Assembly: GCA_907165135.1 (NCBI GenBank)
Contig: OU015570.1
Coordinates: 62,001-126,000 of the forward strand
DNA length: 64,000 bases
Direction of reading: 5' to 3'
DNA from: Oikopleura dioica
Lineage: Eukaryota; Chordata; Appendicularia; Copelata; Oikopleuridae
The notes under the pieces were generated by a model, which had not been told where the DNA came from, did not search any database, and worked only from the letters and a program-made list of their open reading frames with translations. Every line of letters starts with the position of its first letter. Within the stretch, counting starts at the first letter, position 1. Below, piece by piece: positions 32,430 through 43,779 of the stretch. Made by a program: the position numbers and the translations under genes.

Positions 32430-34218
32430 GGCCACTATTTTTTAAATTTGTAGCTGCTGGATTTCTTCATCATCGGGAAAAAATCGATCCTTATTTTTCG
32501 TATGAAATTAGCAAGTCCACGTGTTTTGATTTTGATTTTCTTTTTTCCGTATTCTTCCTTGATCTTCTTTTCAAATTGCTCCATTGATGAAATCTTCGAA
32601 TTATGAGACATTTAAAACCTTCGTTTCGATGTAGAATCCAAGATTTTGAACCGCTGATCATAAAGTCGAGAAAATGTCCGCGTCGGAATGTCTATTCCAT
32701 CATGTTTCTTTCGAAAAAGCCAATTGATAATCTTCTTTGCATCACTCTTCTTCGGCGTCTTAAAGAGAATGAAAAATATCCTAAGGTTTGATTCAAATAG
32801 CGCAATCAGTTTTTACAATTCATACTTGGTTCGTGCGAGAAATTTCTGATAAGATCCCCGCCCTTCATTTTTGATTCCCATGATTCAGTCCCTTACTCCA
32901 GAAATAGAAAAATTTTAGCGTCATCCAACTCAGTTGTAAAATCACCAAACTTAAGCCTTTACATAATAATTAAAATCAAACTAGGTTCAAACTTTTCTAG
33001 TTAAACATAAAAGAGACTTAAATTTTAGGTTCTAAAAGAAACATACGATAAATTTTGAGATTGAAAAACGTCTCTTCTGAATAGCTATCCGCGGAATATA
33101 CATTATTATTCAGATTATGGGTCCCTAGAATGAAGCAATCTAACTGTTTATCATCAAAAAAATAACATTTTACCAAAAAAATTTTGGTCTAGAAACCACC
33201 TCAAGCATCTCACCTCGACATCACCTCGCGGTTTGAGTGCGATTTTTGAAACCACCCCAGCCCACCTCGAAAAATCCATAACTCGGTAGAAGATTGTTGT
33301 GAAAAGGAAGAATTTTTTCTAGAATGTTTTTTCCAAAAATATGCCGAGAATACATTTGTGAAAACGATCTATCGTAAGAGATTATTTTTATCCACTTACT
33401 GATTAAAACGTCTCCTTTGAAAACTGAAAGTACACATTTGCTTCAAAGAAATCTAGTTTGATATTAAAATTTTCTGAATGATTCTAAATTTTGTCATTGA
33501 TTATTTTGATAAATTCTAGAGCATATTTGTTTGATTGATTATCGAATCCAAGAGTATTTTTATCATATTACTGATTAAAACGTCTCCTTTGAAAACTGAT
33601 TGTGCTCATTTGCTTTGAAGAAATCTAGTTTGATTTTAAAAATTTGCGAAACAAAAAATTTTCTTGAATTGTTGCCAGAGTTCGGAATCTTTCGGATCGA
33701 AATTGGGAGATTCCTTTTTTGGGAGCAGGAGCACAAGTTTATGGGACTAAGAGTAAATTGGGAGCTCCCAATTTGCTCCAAGTTTTGAAAATCAACAATT
33801 TTAGTCCGGAATCTTATCTGCGAACAACAAACAAGGAAACGCTTACTTTATAGTATTTTCTTTAGAAGACGCGTTTTTTCCATTCGAAATTTTTGAAAAC
33901 GTCTCTTGAAAAATTTTATTCAATTAAAAAAAAATATTCAAAAAATGATGCTTGAAAAATTATGTTCAGAGGGGGTCGAGAAGAGTGTTTCCTTACCTCG
34001 ACCAAATCCTTACCTCGACCAGATCCCTACCTCGACCAAATCCTTACCTCGACCAGATTCTGAAAATGGTCGTGGTAGGGATTTGAAATCGAGAGATGAG
34101 GGTTATGAAACTTTTGTAACGAAAGTTTCGTTATTATAAATTTCTTAGCTTTTTTATGAAAATGAAGCTAGAGACAATGTTACTAAAAATATTTTCTCTA
34201 CTAAACAAATAAGAAAAG

Positions 34219-35639
34219 TGTAACTGTTGTACACGGTGTGGTTTACTTGAAGTGGTCTTTTATTCGTGGTTAGCAGGAAGGGGATTTAGAACAGGTTTTC
34301 AATTATATTTTATTTCTCTTCTGATCTTCTCAGGAAGCCGGCGTTCACTTTTGAGTCGGTGCTTCGAGCGCCCTCCATGAGAGTGGAGGTCGATTCATGA
34401 TGGTGACCCATCCATGGGTTGCAATAGGTTACTACTTTCTGCCAAGAAAAAGGAGAGAGAGCGCGCACCATAATGTTTCTTCAGCGCGGGAGCTCATGAT
34501 TTTCCTTTTTTCGATCCAGTTTACCAAATGAAGCCCGAAATGAATCAGATTGATTAGTATCTGCCAGACTTTGAAGGCTATAATGTGATGATGATGCTGA
34601 TGATGAGGACCGTATAAAAGCGGAAGTAATGCACCGCACTGAGTCAGCAAAATCATCTTCGAGCAAAGACAGTCTGGATTCCATTGCTGGGGACTGCGAC
34701 TTTTGCTGAATTGATGACGATTCGTTTGACGGAAGTTGATTTCATTGAATATTTTGGGCGATTTGATCAGAATCGTGCATTTCTGAGCCATGCCTTTGAA
34801 GTAACAGGTGGGAAGTGAGAGATGATTAGAATTGGTGTCCAAAGCGGCGTAATTGTAGTAGTAGGTTCAATGCGCTTGAGAACACATTGCGATCAGTAGT
34901 TTAAGATGATGAAGGATGGTTTGTAGGCGTGGGTGACTCCTAACTAGGCCCAACCGCCGTCGGAGGACAGTAGAGAAATGGGGTAGTAATTCTTCTTCAC
35001 CAGTCGGATGCAGCGATTGCGCTGCAGTACCAAATGGTGGCCACGTACCTGTTTTGGCCATACTGTCTTGTTATCGAGCAAATAGAGGCTTTGGGAGCCC
35101 CCGCTCCTTCTCATTTCTACCAGCGTTGTCTTCCCTCCGTTTTCAAGGTTGACACTTGCGAATCGTTTCGCCGACGTAATGTTCGTTAATGCCCTATCAT
35201 CTGCCAATGTCCTGATTGATGCTCTTCGGCCGTTTTTGCGATAGGCAATAACTATCACTGAGCCTTGGCGACTCTCTAACTTTTTGATTATGACAACCCT
35301 CTCGGTCTGCGTCTTGATTTGGTCTCCGATTGGCACTAACGACAGTCGAGAATTACCACTTTACGACGCGCTCCCCTTCCCACTTCAGTCACCCACTTCA
35401 GTCACCAATGTAACTGTTGTACACGGTGTGGTTTACTTGAAGTGGTCTTTTATTCGTGGTTAGCAGGAAGGGGATTTAGAACAGGTTTTCAATTATATAT
35501 AAATAATAATAATTATAATTTCTCATCTGATCTTCTCAGGAAGCCGGCGTTCACTTTTGAGTCGGTGCTGCGAGCGCCCTCCATGAGAGTTGAGGTCGAT
35601 TCATGATGGTGACCCATCCATGGGTTGCAATGGGTTACA
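34219..35639 (-). mobile_element. Short LTR retroelement, left palindrome arm
   Basis: Two direct LTRs (34219-about 34433 and 35409-35639), TG..CA, with target duplication AAAG at 34215-34218 and 35640-35643. In element sense the 5' LTR is the right one, followed by TTGGTGACTGAAGTGGG, a plausible primer-binding site. The interior of about 975 bp encodes parts of an unknown ORF. There is no reverse transcriptase, protease or integrase, so it needed another element's enzymes. Confidence 0.9.
34944..35336 (-). CDS. Unknown ORF of the short LTR retroelement (left arm)
   Basis: About 130 codons, starting at a GTG (PIGDQIKTQTERVVIIKK) with no upstream in-frame ATG before the stop at the primer-site side, and ending SSDGGWA. 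Basic throughout (KNGRRASIRTL, QRNRCIRLVKKNYY). No zinc knuckle, no DTG. It could be a capsid-like or nucleic-acid-binding protein, or may not be translated. The same frame is intact at 39579-39971 and 49807-50199, so it has been kept open in three copies, but these are duplicates of one insertion and do not count as independent evidence. Confidence 0.4.
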   Translation of the reverse strand: MPIGDQIKTQTERVVIIKKLESRQGSVIVIAYRKNGRRASIRTLADDRALTNITSAKRFASVNLENGGKTTLVEMRRSGGSQSLYLLDNKTVWPKQVRGHHLVLQRNRCIRLVKKNYYPISLLSSDGGWA

Positions 35640-35826
35640 AAAGTAATTTTGGGCGACACTGGTTATGATTATATGCCCGCCAAATGTCGCCGAATGTCGC
35701 TGAATGTCGCCGAATGTCGCCAAAAGGCAATTTTGTAGAGATAAAAAACATAAACAACATGTTCTAGAGATTTTAGGCGAAAGTGCCCAAGACTAGAAGT
35801 CCCTCAAAAATTGAGTTTTTGAAGTA

Positions 35827-36802
35827 CAGTGTGAAGCACTTTTAAGGCCGATTTTCGGATGACAGCGAATTTCAAAAGTGGCCTTAAAATGGATATTTTG
35901 TCTCGAGTCGGATGACAACAAATTTTTACTTTCTTTGGAAAAAAGATAATGAGGGTTCATAAAATTATTCAGAACTTAACTTTCTTTCACTGTTTTCGGA
36001 ATATACTTTCAACTTATTTCCTAAAAAATAGAAATAGTCTTATTTTTTCGGCCGAACAAAGTATGAATCGTAGCCTTTTCAGAATGTGTCCTTTAAATTG
36101 AACTCAACATGATTCTTTCTTTCATTTTTTCAAAAGTGATATTCGTAAAGCATGTCTTAAAAAAGAAAAAACACGGCAAATGCTTAGAAAAAAGATATAA
36201 AGAGATTTTAGTGAAGACGTCAAAGAATAGTGACGTGAAGAAGACAATTGCTGAGCTTTTTCGAAAAAATGGTTAAGACATTCCGAGAAATTATCGTTAA
36301 TTGAAAAAGTCGAGAAAAAACATCGGAAAATACCGAAAAGAAAAATAAAGATAAGAACACAAGGCATCACGCAGTCGAAGAAATAAAGGGGGACGGGCGG
36401 CTACGTTACAAATTTGTAACGCCGTTACAATTTTGTAACGCCGTTACAAGAATTCAGATTTTTCGCAATACAAATTATTTTCCATTCCGTAATTCTTATT
36501 ATTTTGGACAGAATAAGCGATAAGGTGTGCCAAAGTGTAGTTTCCTTTAATTCAGGCGCGAAGCGCCACTCGTTCAATGATTTTGATTTTGAATTTTTGT
36601 AACGCTGTTACAATTTTAACTATTTGTAACGTAGCCGCCCTACACCCGAAATAAAGCTTTTTCAAGTGACACTGTAACTTTCGGATTTTGAACTGAAATT
36701 GAAGGGAAAATGGCCTTAAAGTGGATTTTTAGGATGACAGATTTCGGGAATTTTTCGAAAAAGTGGCCTTAAAAGGGTCGGCCTTAAAAGTGCTTCAAAC
36801 TG
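35827..36802. mobile_element. pogo-like P element in left arm (with D at 36389-36647)
   Basis: TA at 35825-35826 and 36803-36804. The D element inside has the perfect 9-bp duplication GAAATAAAG (36380-36388, 36648-36656). The HTH relic is on the plus strand here, about 36127-36300. Confidence 0.88.
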
Positions 36803-37365
36803 TATGAAAGAAGGAAGCGCTCCGCGCAGTTTGTGATAGGAACCTCCCTAGTCGAGCAGGTTACACGTCTATTTTCACGCCTTCTTTAACTCTGTCAATT
36901 TCTAGAGCCAATTCGTTTTGACAGTTTCGGTAAAAACTTTATAATTTTGGACAAAAACAAAAAATGGCGACATTCAGCGGCAATCGGCGACATAACCAGG
37001 GCGCCCCGTAATTTTCTTCTTAAATTTTTCGCAAAAATAAACAAAAACCCACCACCTAACCTTCCACCGAATATCGACTACAAGTCAATGTTGGGTACCC
37101 ACCAAACTCGACCAAAAACCGAGCGATTTTTTCGTTTCTCCCCGTTTCATCATTAAAATACGGTTTTTATTTATTTATTATTGAATTAAATGATTCTTTC
37201 TCAATAACCAAGCTTTCTCCATCAGCTGGTGACATGCATCAAACTTATAATTTGTAAAAATTATTAAAAAAATAAATTTCCAAAATTTTATACTCAGAGG
37301 GGGTAAAGTGCGGTTAATTTTTGCGACCAGTTTCATTTTTGTTTTTGAAAATATTTTCCTATCGG

Positions 37366-37511
37366 TTTCCTTACCTCGACCAAATCCTTACGTCGACCAT
37401 TCTCGGAATCTGGTCGTGGTAAGGATTTTGGTCGAGGTAAGGATCTGGTCGAGGTAAGGATTTGGTCGAGGTAAGGATCTGGTCGAGGTAAGGATTTGGT
37501 CGAGGTAAGGA
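37366..37511. repeat. Iteron hairpin at the palindrome axis
   Basis: GGTTTCCTTACCTCGACC, one inward copy, a CGTCGACCATTCTCGGAATCTGG loop region, then six GGTCGAGGTAAGGAT units to GGAAACC. It is the end hairpin of element A, but with element A sequence continuing on both sides instead of an outer flank. Confidence 0.85.
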
Positions 37512-37871
37512 AACCGATAGGAAAATATTTTCAAAAACAAAAATGAAACTGGTCGCAAAAAATTAACCGCACTTTACCCCCTCTGAGTAAAAATTTTGGA
37601 AATTTATTTTTTTAATAATTTTTACAAATTATAAGTTTGATGCATGTCACCAGCTGATGGAGAAAGCTTGGTTATTGAGAAAGAATCATTTAATTCAATA
37701 ATAAATAAATAAAAACCGTATTTTAATGATGAAACGGGGAGAAACGAAAAAATCGCTCGGTTTTTGGTCGAGTTTGGTGGGTACCCAACATTGACTTGTA
37801 GTCGATATTCGGTGGAAGGTTAGGTGGTGGGTTTTTGTTTATTTTTGCGAAAAATTTAAGAAGAAAATTAC

Positions 37872-39264
37872 GGGGCGCCCTGGTTATGTCGCCGATTGCC
37901 GCTGAATGTCGCCATTTTTTGTTTTTGTCCAAAATTATAAAGTTTTTACCGAAACTGTCAAAACGAATTGGCTCTAGAAATTGACAGAGTTAAAGAAGGC
38001 GTGAAAATAGACGTGTAACCTGCTCGACTAGGGAGGTTCCTATCACAAACTGCGCGGAGCGCTTCCTTCTTTCATACAGTTTGAAGCACTTTTAAGGCCG
38101 ACCCTTTTAAGGCCACTTTTTCGAAAAATTCCCGAAATCTGTCATCCTAAAAATCCACTTTAAGGCCATTTTCCCTTCAATTTCAGTTCAAAATCCGAAA
38201 GTTACAGTGTCACTTGAAAAAGCTTTATTTCGGGTGTAGGGCGGCTACGTTACAAATAGTTAAAATTGTAACAGCGTTACAAAAATTCAAAATCAAAATC
38301 ATTGAACGAGTGGGCGCTTCGCGCCTGAATTAAAGGAAACTACACTTTGGCACACCTTATCGCTTATTCTGTCCAAAATAATAAGAATTACGGAATGGAA
38401 AATAATTTGTATTGTGAAAAATCTGAATTCTTGTAACGGCGTTACAAAATTGTAACGGCGTTACAAATTTGTAACGTAGCCGCCCGTCCCCCTTTATTTC
38501 TTCGACTGCGTGATGCCTTGTGTTCTTATCTTTATTTTTCTTTTCGGTATTTTCCGATGTTTTTTCTCGACTTTTTCAATTAACGATAATTTCTCGGAAT
38601 GTCTTAACCATTTTTTCGAAAAAGCTCAGCAATTGTCTTCTTCACGTCACTATTCTTTGACGTCTTCACTAAAATCTCTTTATATCTTTTTCTAAGCATT
38701 TGCCGTGTTTTTTCTTTTTTAAGACATGCTTTACGAATATCACTTTTGAAAAATGAAAGAAAGAATCATGTTGAGTTCAATTTAAAGGACACATTCTGAA
38801 AAGGCTACGATTCATACTTTGTTCGGCCGAAAAAATAATACTATTTCTATTTTTAGGAAATAAGTTGAAAGTATATTCCGAAAACAGTGAAAGAAAGTTA
38901 AGTTCCAAATAATTTTATGAACCCTCATTTATCTTTTTTCCAAAGAAAGTAAAAAATTTGTTGTCATCCGACTCGAGACAAAAATATCCATTTTAAGGCC
39001 ACTTTTGAAATTCGCTGTCATCCGAAAATCGGCCTTAAAAGTGCTTCACACTGTACTTATTTGATGATTACATTCACAAAAAATGTTTGTACTTCAAAAA
39101 CTCAATTTTTGAGGGACTTCTAGTCTTGGGCACTTTCGCTTAAAATCTCTAGAACATGTTGTTTATGTTTTTATCTCTACAAAATTGCCTTTTGGCGACA
39201 TTCGGCGACATTCAGCGACATTCGGCGACATTTGGCGGGCATATAATCATAACCATTGTCGCCC
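37872..39264. mobile_element. MULE M in right arm, carrying P (38077-39053) and D (38232-38491)
   Basis: Target duplication AAAATTAC at 37864-37871 and 39265-39272. P has TA at 38075-38076 and 39054-39055. D has CTTTATTTC at 38223-38231 and 38492-38500. Four layers with A, each with its own clean target duplication. Confidence 0.9.
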
Positions 39265-39275
39265 AAAATTACTTT

Positions 39276-40696
39276 TGTAACCCATTGCAACCCATGGATG
39301 GGTCACCATCATGAATCGACCTCAACTCTCATGGAGGGCGCTCGCAGCACCGACTCAAAAGTGAACGCCGGCTTCCTGAGAAGATCAGATGAGAAATTAT
39401 AATTATTATTATTTATATATAATTGAAAACCTGTTCTAAATCCCCTTCCTGCTAACCACGAATAAAAGACCACTTCAAGTAAACCACACCGTGTACAACA
39501 GTTACATTGGTGACTGAAGTGGGTGACTGAAGTGGGAAGGGGAGCGCGTCGTAAAGTGGTAATTCTCGACTGTCGTTAGTGCCAATCGGAGACCAAATCA
39601 AGACGCAGACCGAGAGGGTTGTCATAATCAAAAAGTTAGAGAGTCGCCAAGGCTCAGTGATAGTTATTGCCTATCGCAAAAACGGCCGAAGAGCATCAAT
39701 CAGGACATTGGCAGATGATAGGGCATTAACGAACATTACGTCGGCGAAACGATTCGCAAGTGTCAACCTTGAAAACGGAGGGAAGACAACGCTGGTAGAA
39801 ATGAGAAGGAGCGGGGGCTCCCAAAGCCTCTATTTGCTCGATAACAAGACAGTATGGCCAAAACAGGTACGTGGCCACCATTTGGTACTGCAGCGCAATC
39901 GCTGCATCCGACTGGTGAAGAAGAATTACTACCCCATTTCTCTACTGTCCTCCGACGGCGGTTGGGCCTAGTTAGGAGTCACCCACGCCTACAAACCGTC
40001 CTTCATCATCTTAAACTACTGATCGCAATGTGTTCTCAAGCGCATTGAACCTACTACTACAATTACGCCGCTTTGGACACCAATTCTAATCATCTCTCAC
40101 TTCCCACCTGTTACTTCAAAGGCATGGCTCAGAAATGCACGATTCTGATCAAATCGCCTAAAATATTCAATGAAATCAACTTCCGTCAAACGAATCGTCA
40201 TCAATTCAGCAAAAGTCGCAGTCCCCAGCAATGGAATCCAGACTGTCTTTGCTCGAAGATGATTTTGCTGACTCAGTGCGGTGCATTACTTCCGCTTTTA
40301 TACGGTCCTCATCATCAGCATCATCATCACATTATAGCCTTCAAAGTCTGGCAGATACTAATCAATCTGATTCATTTCGGGCTTCATTTGGTAAACTGGA
40401 TCAAAAAAGGAAAATCATGAGCTCCCGCGCTGAAGAAACATTATGGTGCGCGCCTCTTTCTCCTTTTTCTTGGCAGAAAGTAGTAACCCATTGCAACCCA
40501 TGGATGGGTCACCATCATGAATCGACCTCCACTCTCATGGAGGGCGCTCGCAGCACCGACTCAAAAGTGAACGCCGGCTTCCTGAGAAGATCAGAAGAGA
40601 AATAAAATATAATTGAAAACCTGTTCTAAATCCCCTTCCTGCTAACCACGAATAAAAGACCACTTCAAGTAAACCACACCGTGTACAACAGTTACA
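39276..40696 (+). mobile_element. Short LTR retroelement, right palindrome arm
   Basis: 5' LTR 39276-39506 and 3' LTR about 40482-40696, TGTAAC..GTTACA, target duplication CTTT (39272-39275, 40697-40700). The 5' LTR has about 20 extra bp of AATTATT repeat. AATAAAAGACC in the LTR is a likely polyadenylation signal. The primer site TTGGTGACTGAAGTGGG follows the 5' LTR, with GTGACTGAAGTGGG in tandem. The unoccupied site is near 7820 (AATTACTTTTATTATTTG). Confidence 0.93.
39579..39971 (+). CDS. Unknown ORF of the short LTR retroelement (right arm)
   Basis: Same basic protein of about 130 codons as in the left arm. After a stop, other frames (40073-40420, HHQHHHH near the end; 40231-40605, which runs into the LTR) are open but composition-biased. 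The absence of ATG at the start argues that if it is made, it is by readthrough, non-AUG start or fusion. It sits directly after the primer site, where gag normally lies, so a gag-derived origin is the best guess. Confidence 0.4.
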   Translation: MPIGDQIKTQTERVVIIKKLESRQGSVIVIAYRKNGRRASIRTLADDRALTNITSAKRFASVNLENGGKTTLVEMRRSGGSQSLYLLDNKTVWPKQVRGHHLVLQRNRCIRLVKKNYYPISLLSSDGGWA

Positions 40697-41520
40697 CTTT
40701 TCTTATTTGTTTAGTAGAGAAAATGTTTTTAGTAACATTGTCTCTAGCTTCATTTTCATAAAAAGCTAAGAAATTTATAATAACGAAACTTTCGTTACAA
40801 AAGTTTCATAACCCTCATCTCTCGATTTCAAATCCCTACCACGACCATTTTCAGAATCTGGTCGAGGTAAGGATTTGGTCGAGGTAGGGATCTGGTCGAG
40901 GTAAGGATTTGGTCGAGGTAAGGAAACACTCTTCTCGACCCCCTCTGAACATAATTATTCAAGCATCATTTTTTGAATATTTTTTTTTAATTGAATAAAA
41001 TTTTTCAAGAGACGTTTTCAAAAATTTCGAGTGGAAAAAACGCGTCTTCTAAAGAAAATACTATAAAGTAAGCGTTTCCTTATTTGTTGTTCGCAGATTA
41101 GATTCCGGACTAAAATTGTTGATTTTCAAAAAAACTTGGAGCAAATTGGGAGCTCCCAATTTACTCTTAGTCTCATAAACTTGTGCTCCTGCTCCCAAAA
41201 AAGGAATCTCCCAATTTCGATCCGAAAGATTCCGAACTCTGGCAACAATTCAAGAAAATTTTTTGTTTCGCAAATTTTTAAAATCAAACTAGATTTCTTC
41301 AAAGCAAATGAGCACAATCAGTTTTCAAAGGAGACGTTTTAATCAGTTATATGATAAAAATACTCTTGGATTCGATAATCAATCAAACAAATATGCTCTA
41401 GAATTTATCAAAATAATCAATGACAAAATTTAGAATCATTCAGAAAATTTTAATATCAAACTAGATTTCTTTGAAGCAAATGTGTACTTTCAGTTTTCAA
41501 AGGAGACGTTTTAATCAGTA

Positions 41521-41916
41521 CAGTTAATTATGGAATTTTTGGACATTTTTTGTCCCAAGATTTTCGCGAAAATGTCCATAAATTTGATACACGCGGCCAA
41601 AAAAATATCCCATCCAAATCGCTTAAAAATTTTTTTGAGAAAAATCTCCATCATTCTTTGTTTAATCCTTCTTCTTAAGACAAAAAATGTTTTAGGGGTA
41701 CGAGATCAACCTTCAATCTTATCTTTCTCAAAGAAAAAGTAAGATTTTAATATGAAAAAACTTCATATCTGGCAAAAATAACAGAAAATTTAAAAATACG
41801 GCGCAGAAAATGTCCAAAAATTTGATACGGGCACTTTTGAAAAGTGTCCCAAGAAAACCCCATAAAATGGCAAAAATGTCCAAAAATTTGATGTCCAAAA
41901 ATTCCATAAAAAACTG
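41521..41916. mobile_element. TA element U inserted in the right arm only
   Basis: CAGTTAATTATGGAATTTTT to AAAAACTG, with TA at 41519-41520 and 41917-41918. The mirrored position in the left arm (33397-33398) and the copies at 26200 and 52083 read AATCAGTAAGTGG with one TA. It therefore inserted after the palindrome formed. Subterminal GGACATTTTT repeats; no transposase. Confidence 0.95.
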
Positions 41917-43082
41917 TAAGTGGATAAAAATAATCTCTTACGATAGATCGTTTTCACAAATGTATTCTCGGCATATTTTTTGGAAAAAAACATTCTAGAA
42001 AAAAATTCTTCCTTTTCACAACAATCTTCTACCGAGTTATGGATTTTTTCGAGGTGGGCTGGGGTGGTTTCAAAAATCGCACTCAAACCGCGAGGTGATG
42101 TCGAGGTGAGATGCTTGAGGTGGTTTCTAGACCAAAATTTTTTGGTAAAATGTTATTTTTTGATGATAAACAGTTAGATTGCTTCATTCTAGGGACCCAT
42201 AATCTGAATAATAATGTATATTCCGCGGATAGCTATTCAGAAGAGACGTTTTTCAATCTCAAAATTTATCGTATGTTTCTTTTAGAACCTAAAATTTAAG
42301 TCTCTTTTATGTTTAACTAGAAAAGTTTGAACCTAGTTTGATTTTAATTATTATGTAAAGGCTTAAGTTTGGTGATTTTACAACTGAGTTGGATGACGCT
42401 AAAATTTTTCTATTTCTGGAGTAAGGGACTGAATCATGGGAATCAAAAATGAAGGGCGGGGATCTTATCAGAAATTTCTCGCACGAACCAAGTATGAATT
42501 GTAAAAACTGATTGCGCTATTTGAATCAAACCTTAGGATATTTTTCATTCTCTTTAAGACGCCGAAGAAGAGTGATGCAAAGAAGATTATCAATTGGCTT
42601 TTTCGAAAGAAACATGATGGAATAGACATTCCGACGCGGACATTTTCTCGACTTTATGATCAGCGGTTCAAAATCTTGGATTCTACATCGAAACGAAGGT
42701 TTTAAATGTCTCATAATTCGAAGATTTCATCAATGGAGCAATTTGAAAAGAAGATCAAGGAAGAATACGGAAAAAGAAAATCAAAATCAAAACACGTGGA
42801 CTTGCTAATTTCATACGAAAAATAAGGATCGATTTTTTCCCGATGATGAAGAAATCCAGCAGCTACAAATTAAAAAATAGTGGCCTTAAGGGTGTCCCAA
42901 ACGATTTTTTGAAACAGGATCAACTTTGAGTTAATAATTCTACTTAAAAACCATATCTCGAGAAGTAGGTAAGATATTGAAGATCTGAAAAAATGTTCGG
43001 AATCAGAATTTCCTAAATAAGAAGAATAATTTGAGTCACCGAATTAGACAGTCTCGGCCTCGATCGTTGGGGACACCCTTAA

Positions 43083-43534
43083 GTTAGATTTTTCGGATGA
43101 CAGATTTCGGAGATTTTTCGAAAAAGTGGCCTTAAGTTGCTCGGGCTTAAGTTGGGGTTTCACTGTACTTAAAACGTGTTTTTTGAGAATAAATAGTGCT
43201 CATTAGCTTCGAAAAATCTAGTTTATTTTATAAATTTGCGAAACAAAAAATTTTCCTGAATGTTAGCCAGAGTTCGGACTCTATGGGAGCGAAATTGGGA
43301 GTCTCCTCTGGGAGCCTTCACTTTCTTGGAGCAGGTAGGGAGCAGGAGCATAAGTTTCTGGGACTGAGAGAAAATAAGGAGCTCCCGATTTGCTTTAAAT
43401 TTATAATTTTTCTGTAAATCAACAATTTAATTCCGGAATCTTATCTGCGAACCGAAAACAAGAAAACGCTTACCTTATAGTATTTTCTTAAGAAGACACG
43501 TTTTTTCGACTCGAAATTTTAAAATTTATTAAAT
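43083..43534. repeat. Family S end joined to repeat R
   Basis: GGATGACAGATTTCGG, CTTAAGTTGCTCGGGCTTAAG and CACTGTA (TA 43167-43168), then R to 43520. A copy of the same junction is at 52485-52895. Confidence 0.65.
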
Positions 43535-43779
43535 TTAAAATTTTAATAAAGTTTGTTTCCATTTTTCCGGACACTTTTCAAATTTTATTCATAAAAATCA
43601 TTTTTTTTTTTGTAAAAAAATGAATCAATCGACGGTTGAATGAGATTGTTTTTGGGCACTTGTTGAGCTTGTTGGTGAGGTTGAAGAAAAGGAGCATCAA
43701 GTTCATCCTCAAAATTCATTTTCTACAATTGTTCCTCGAGTGCGTCTATTTCGCCCACTTCCTCCTCGTCTTCATCAAC

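Larger units (their letters stand above)
33985..37437. mobile_element. MULE A, left palindrome arm, with nested M, P, D and LTR element
   Basis: Iterons at 33985-34085 and 37366-37437. Inside: LTR element 34219-35639, M 35644-37008, P 35827-36802, D 36389-36647. Nesting gives the order of arrival: A, then M, then P, then D. Parts of A present at 8010-8230 and 51065-51300 (the GACCCGACACGACC region) are deleted here. Confidence 0.8.
32231..43082. repeat. Large palindrome, about 10.85 kb
   Basis: Left arm 32231-about 37437, right arm about 37438-43082. Both arms run TTAA element, W, R, A iteron, LTR element, M with P and D nested, A inner TIR. The axis lies in the iteron hairpin of element A (37366-37511). 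The outer ends coincide with the outer ends of the TTAA element (32231 and 43082); beyond these the flanks differ. The right arm is longer by about 440 bp, nearly all due to a family U element (41521-41916) absent from the left arm. The visible substitutions are few. Confidence 0.92.

Noticed and set aside
34432-34842. Histidine-rich frame (HHQHHHH) as a metal-binding protein
   Set aside because: The run comes from CATCAT repeats near the LTR. Several overlapping frames are open there and none has a domain.
37366-37511. Regular spaced repeats resembling a CRISPR array
   Set aside because: Units are contiguous with near-zero spacers, arranged as inverted hairpins at transposon ends, and the DNA is eukaryotic with no cas genes.
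32231-43082. The palindrome as a pure assembly artefact
   Set aside because: Not excluded, but the arms differ by a clean TA-flanked insertion and by single-base changes, which a mirrored assembly would not produce. Spanning reads would decide.
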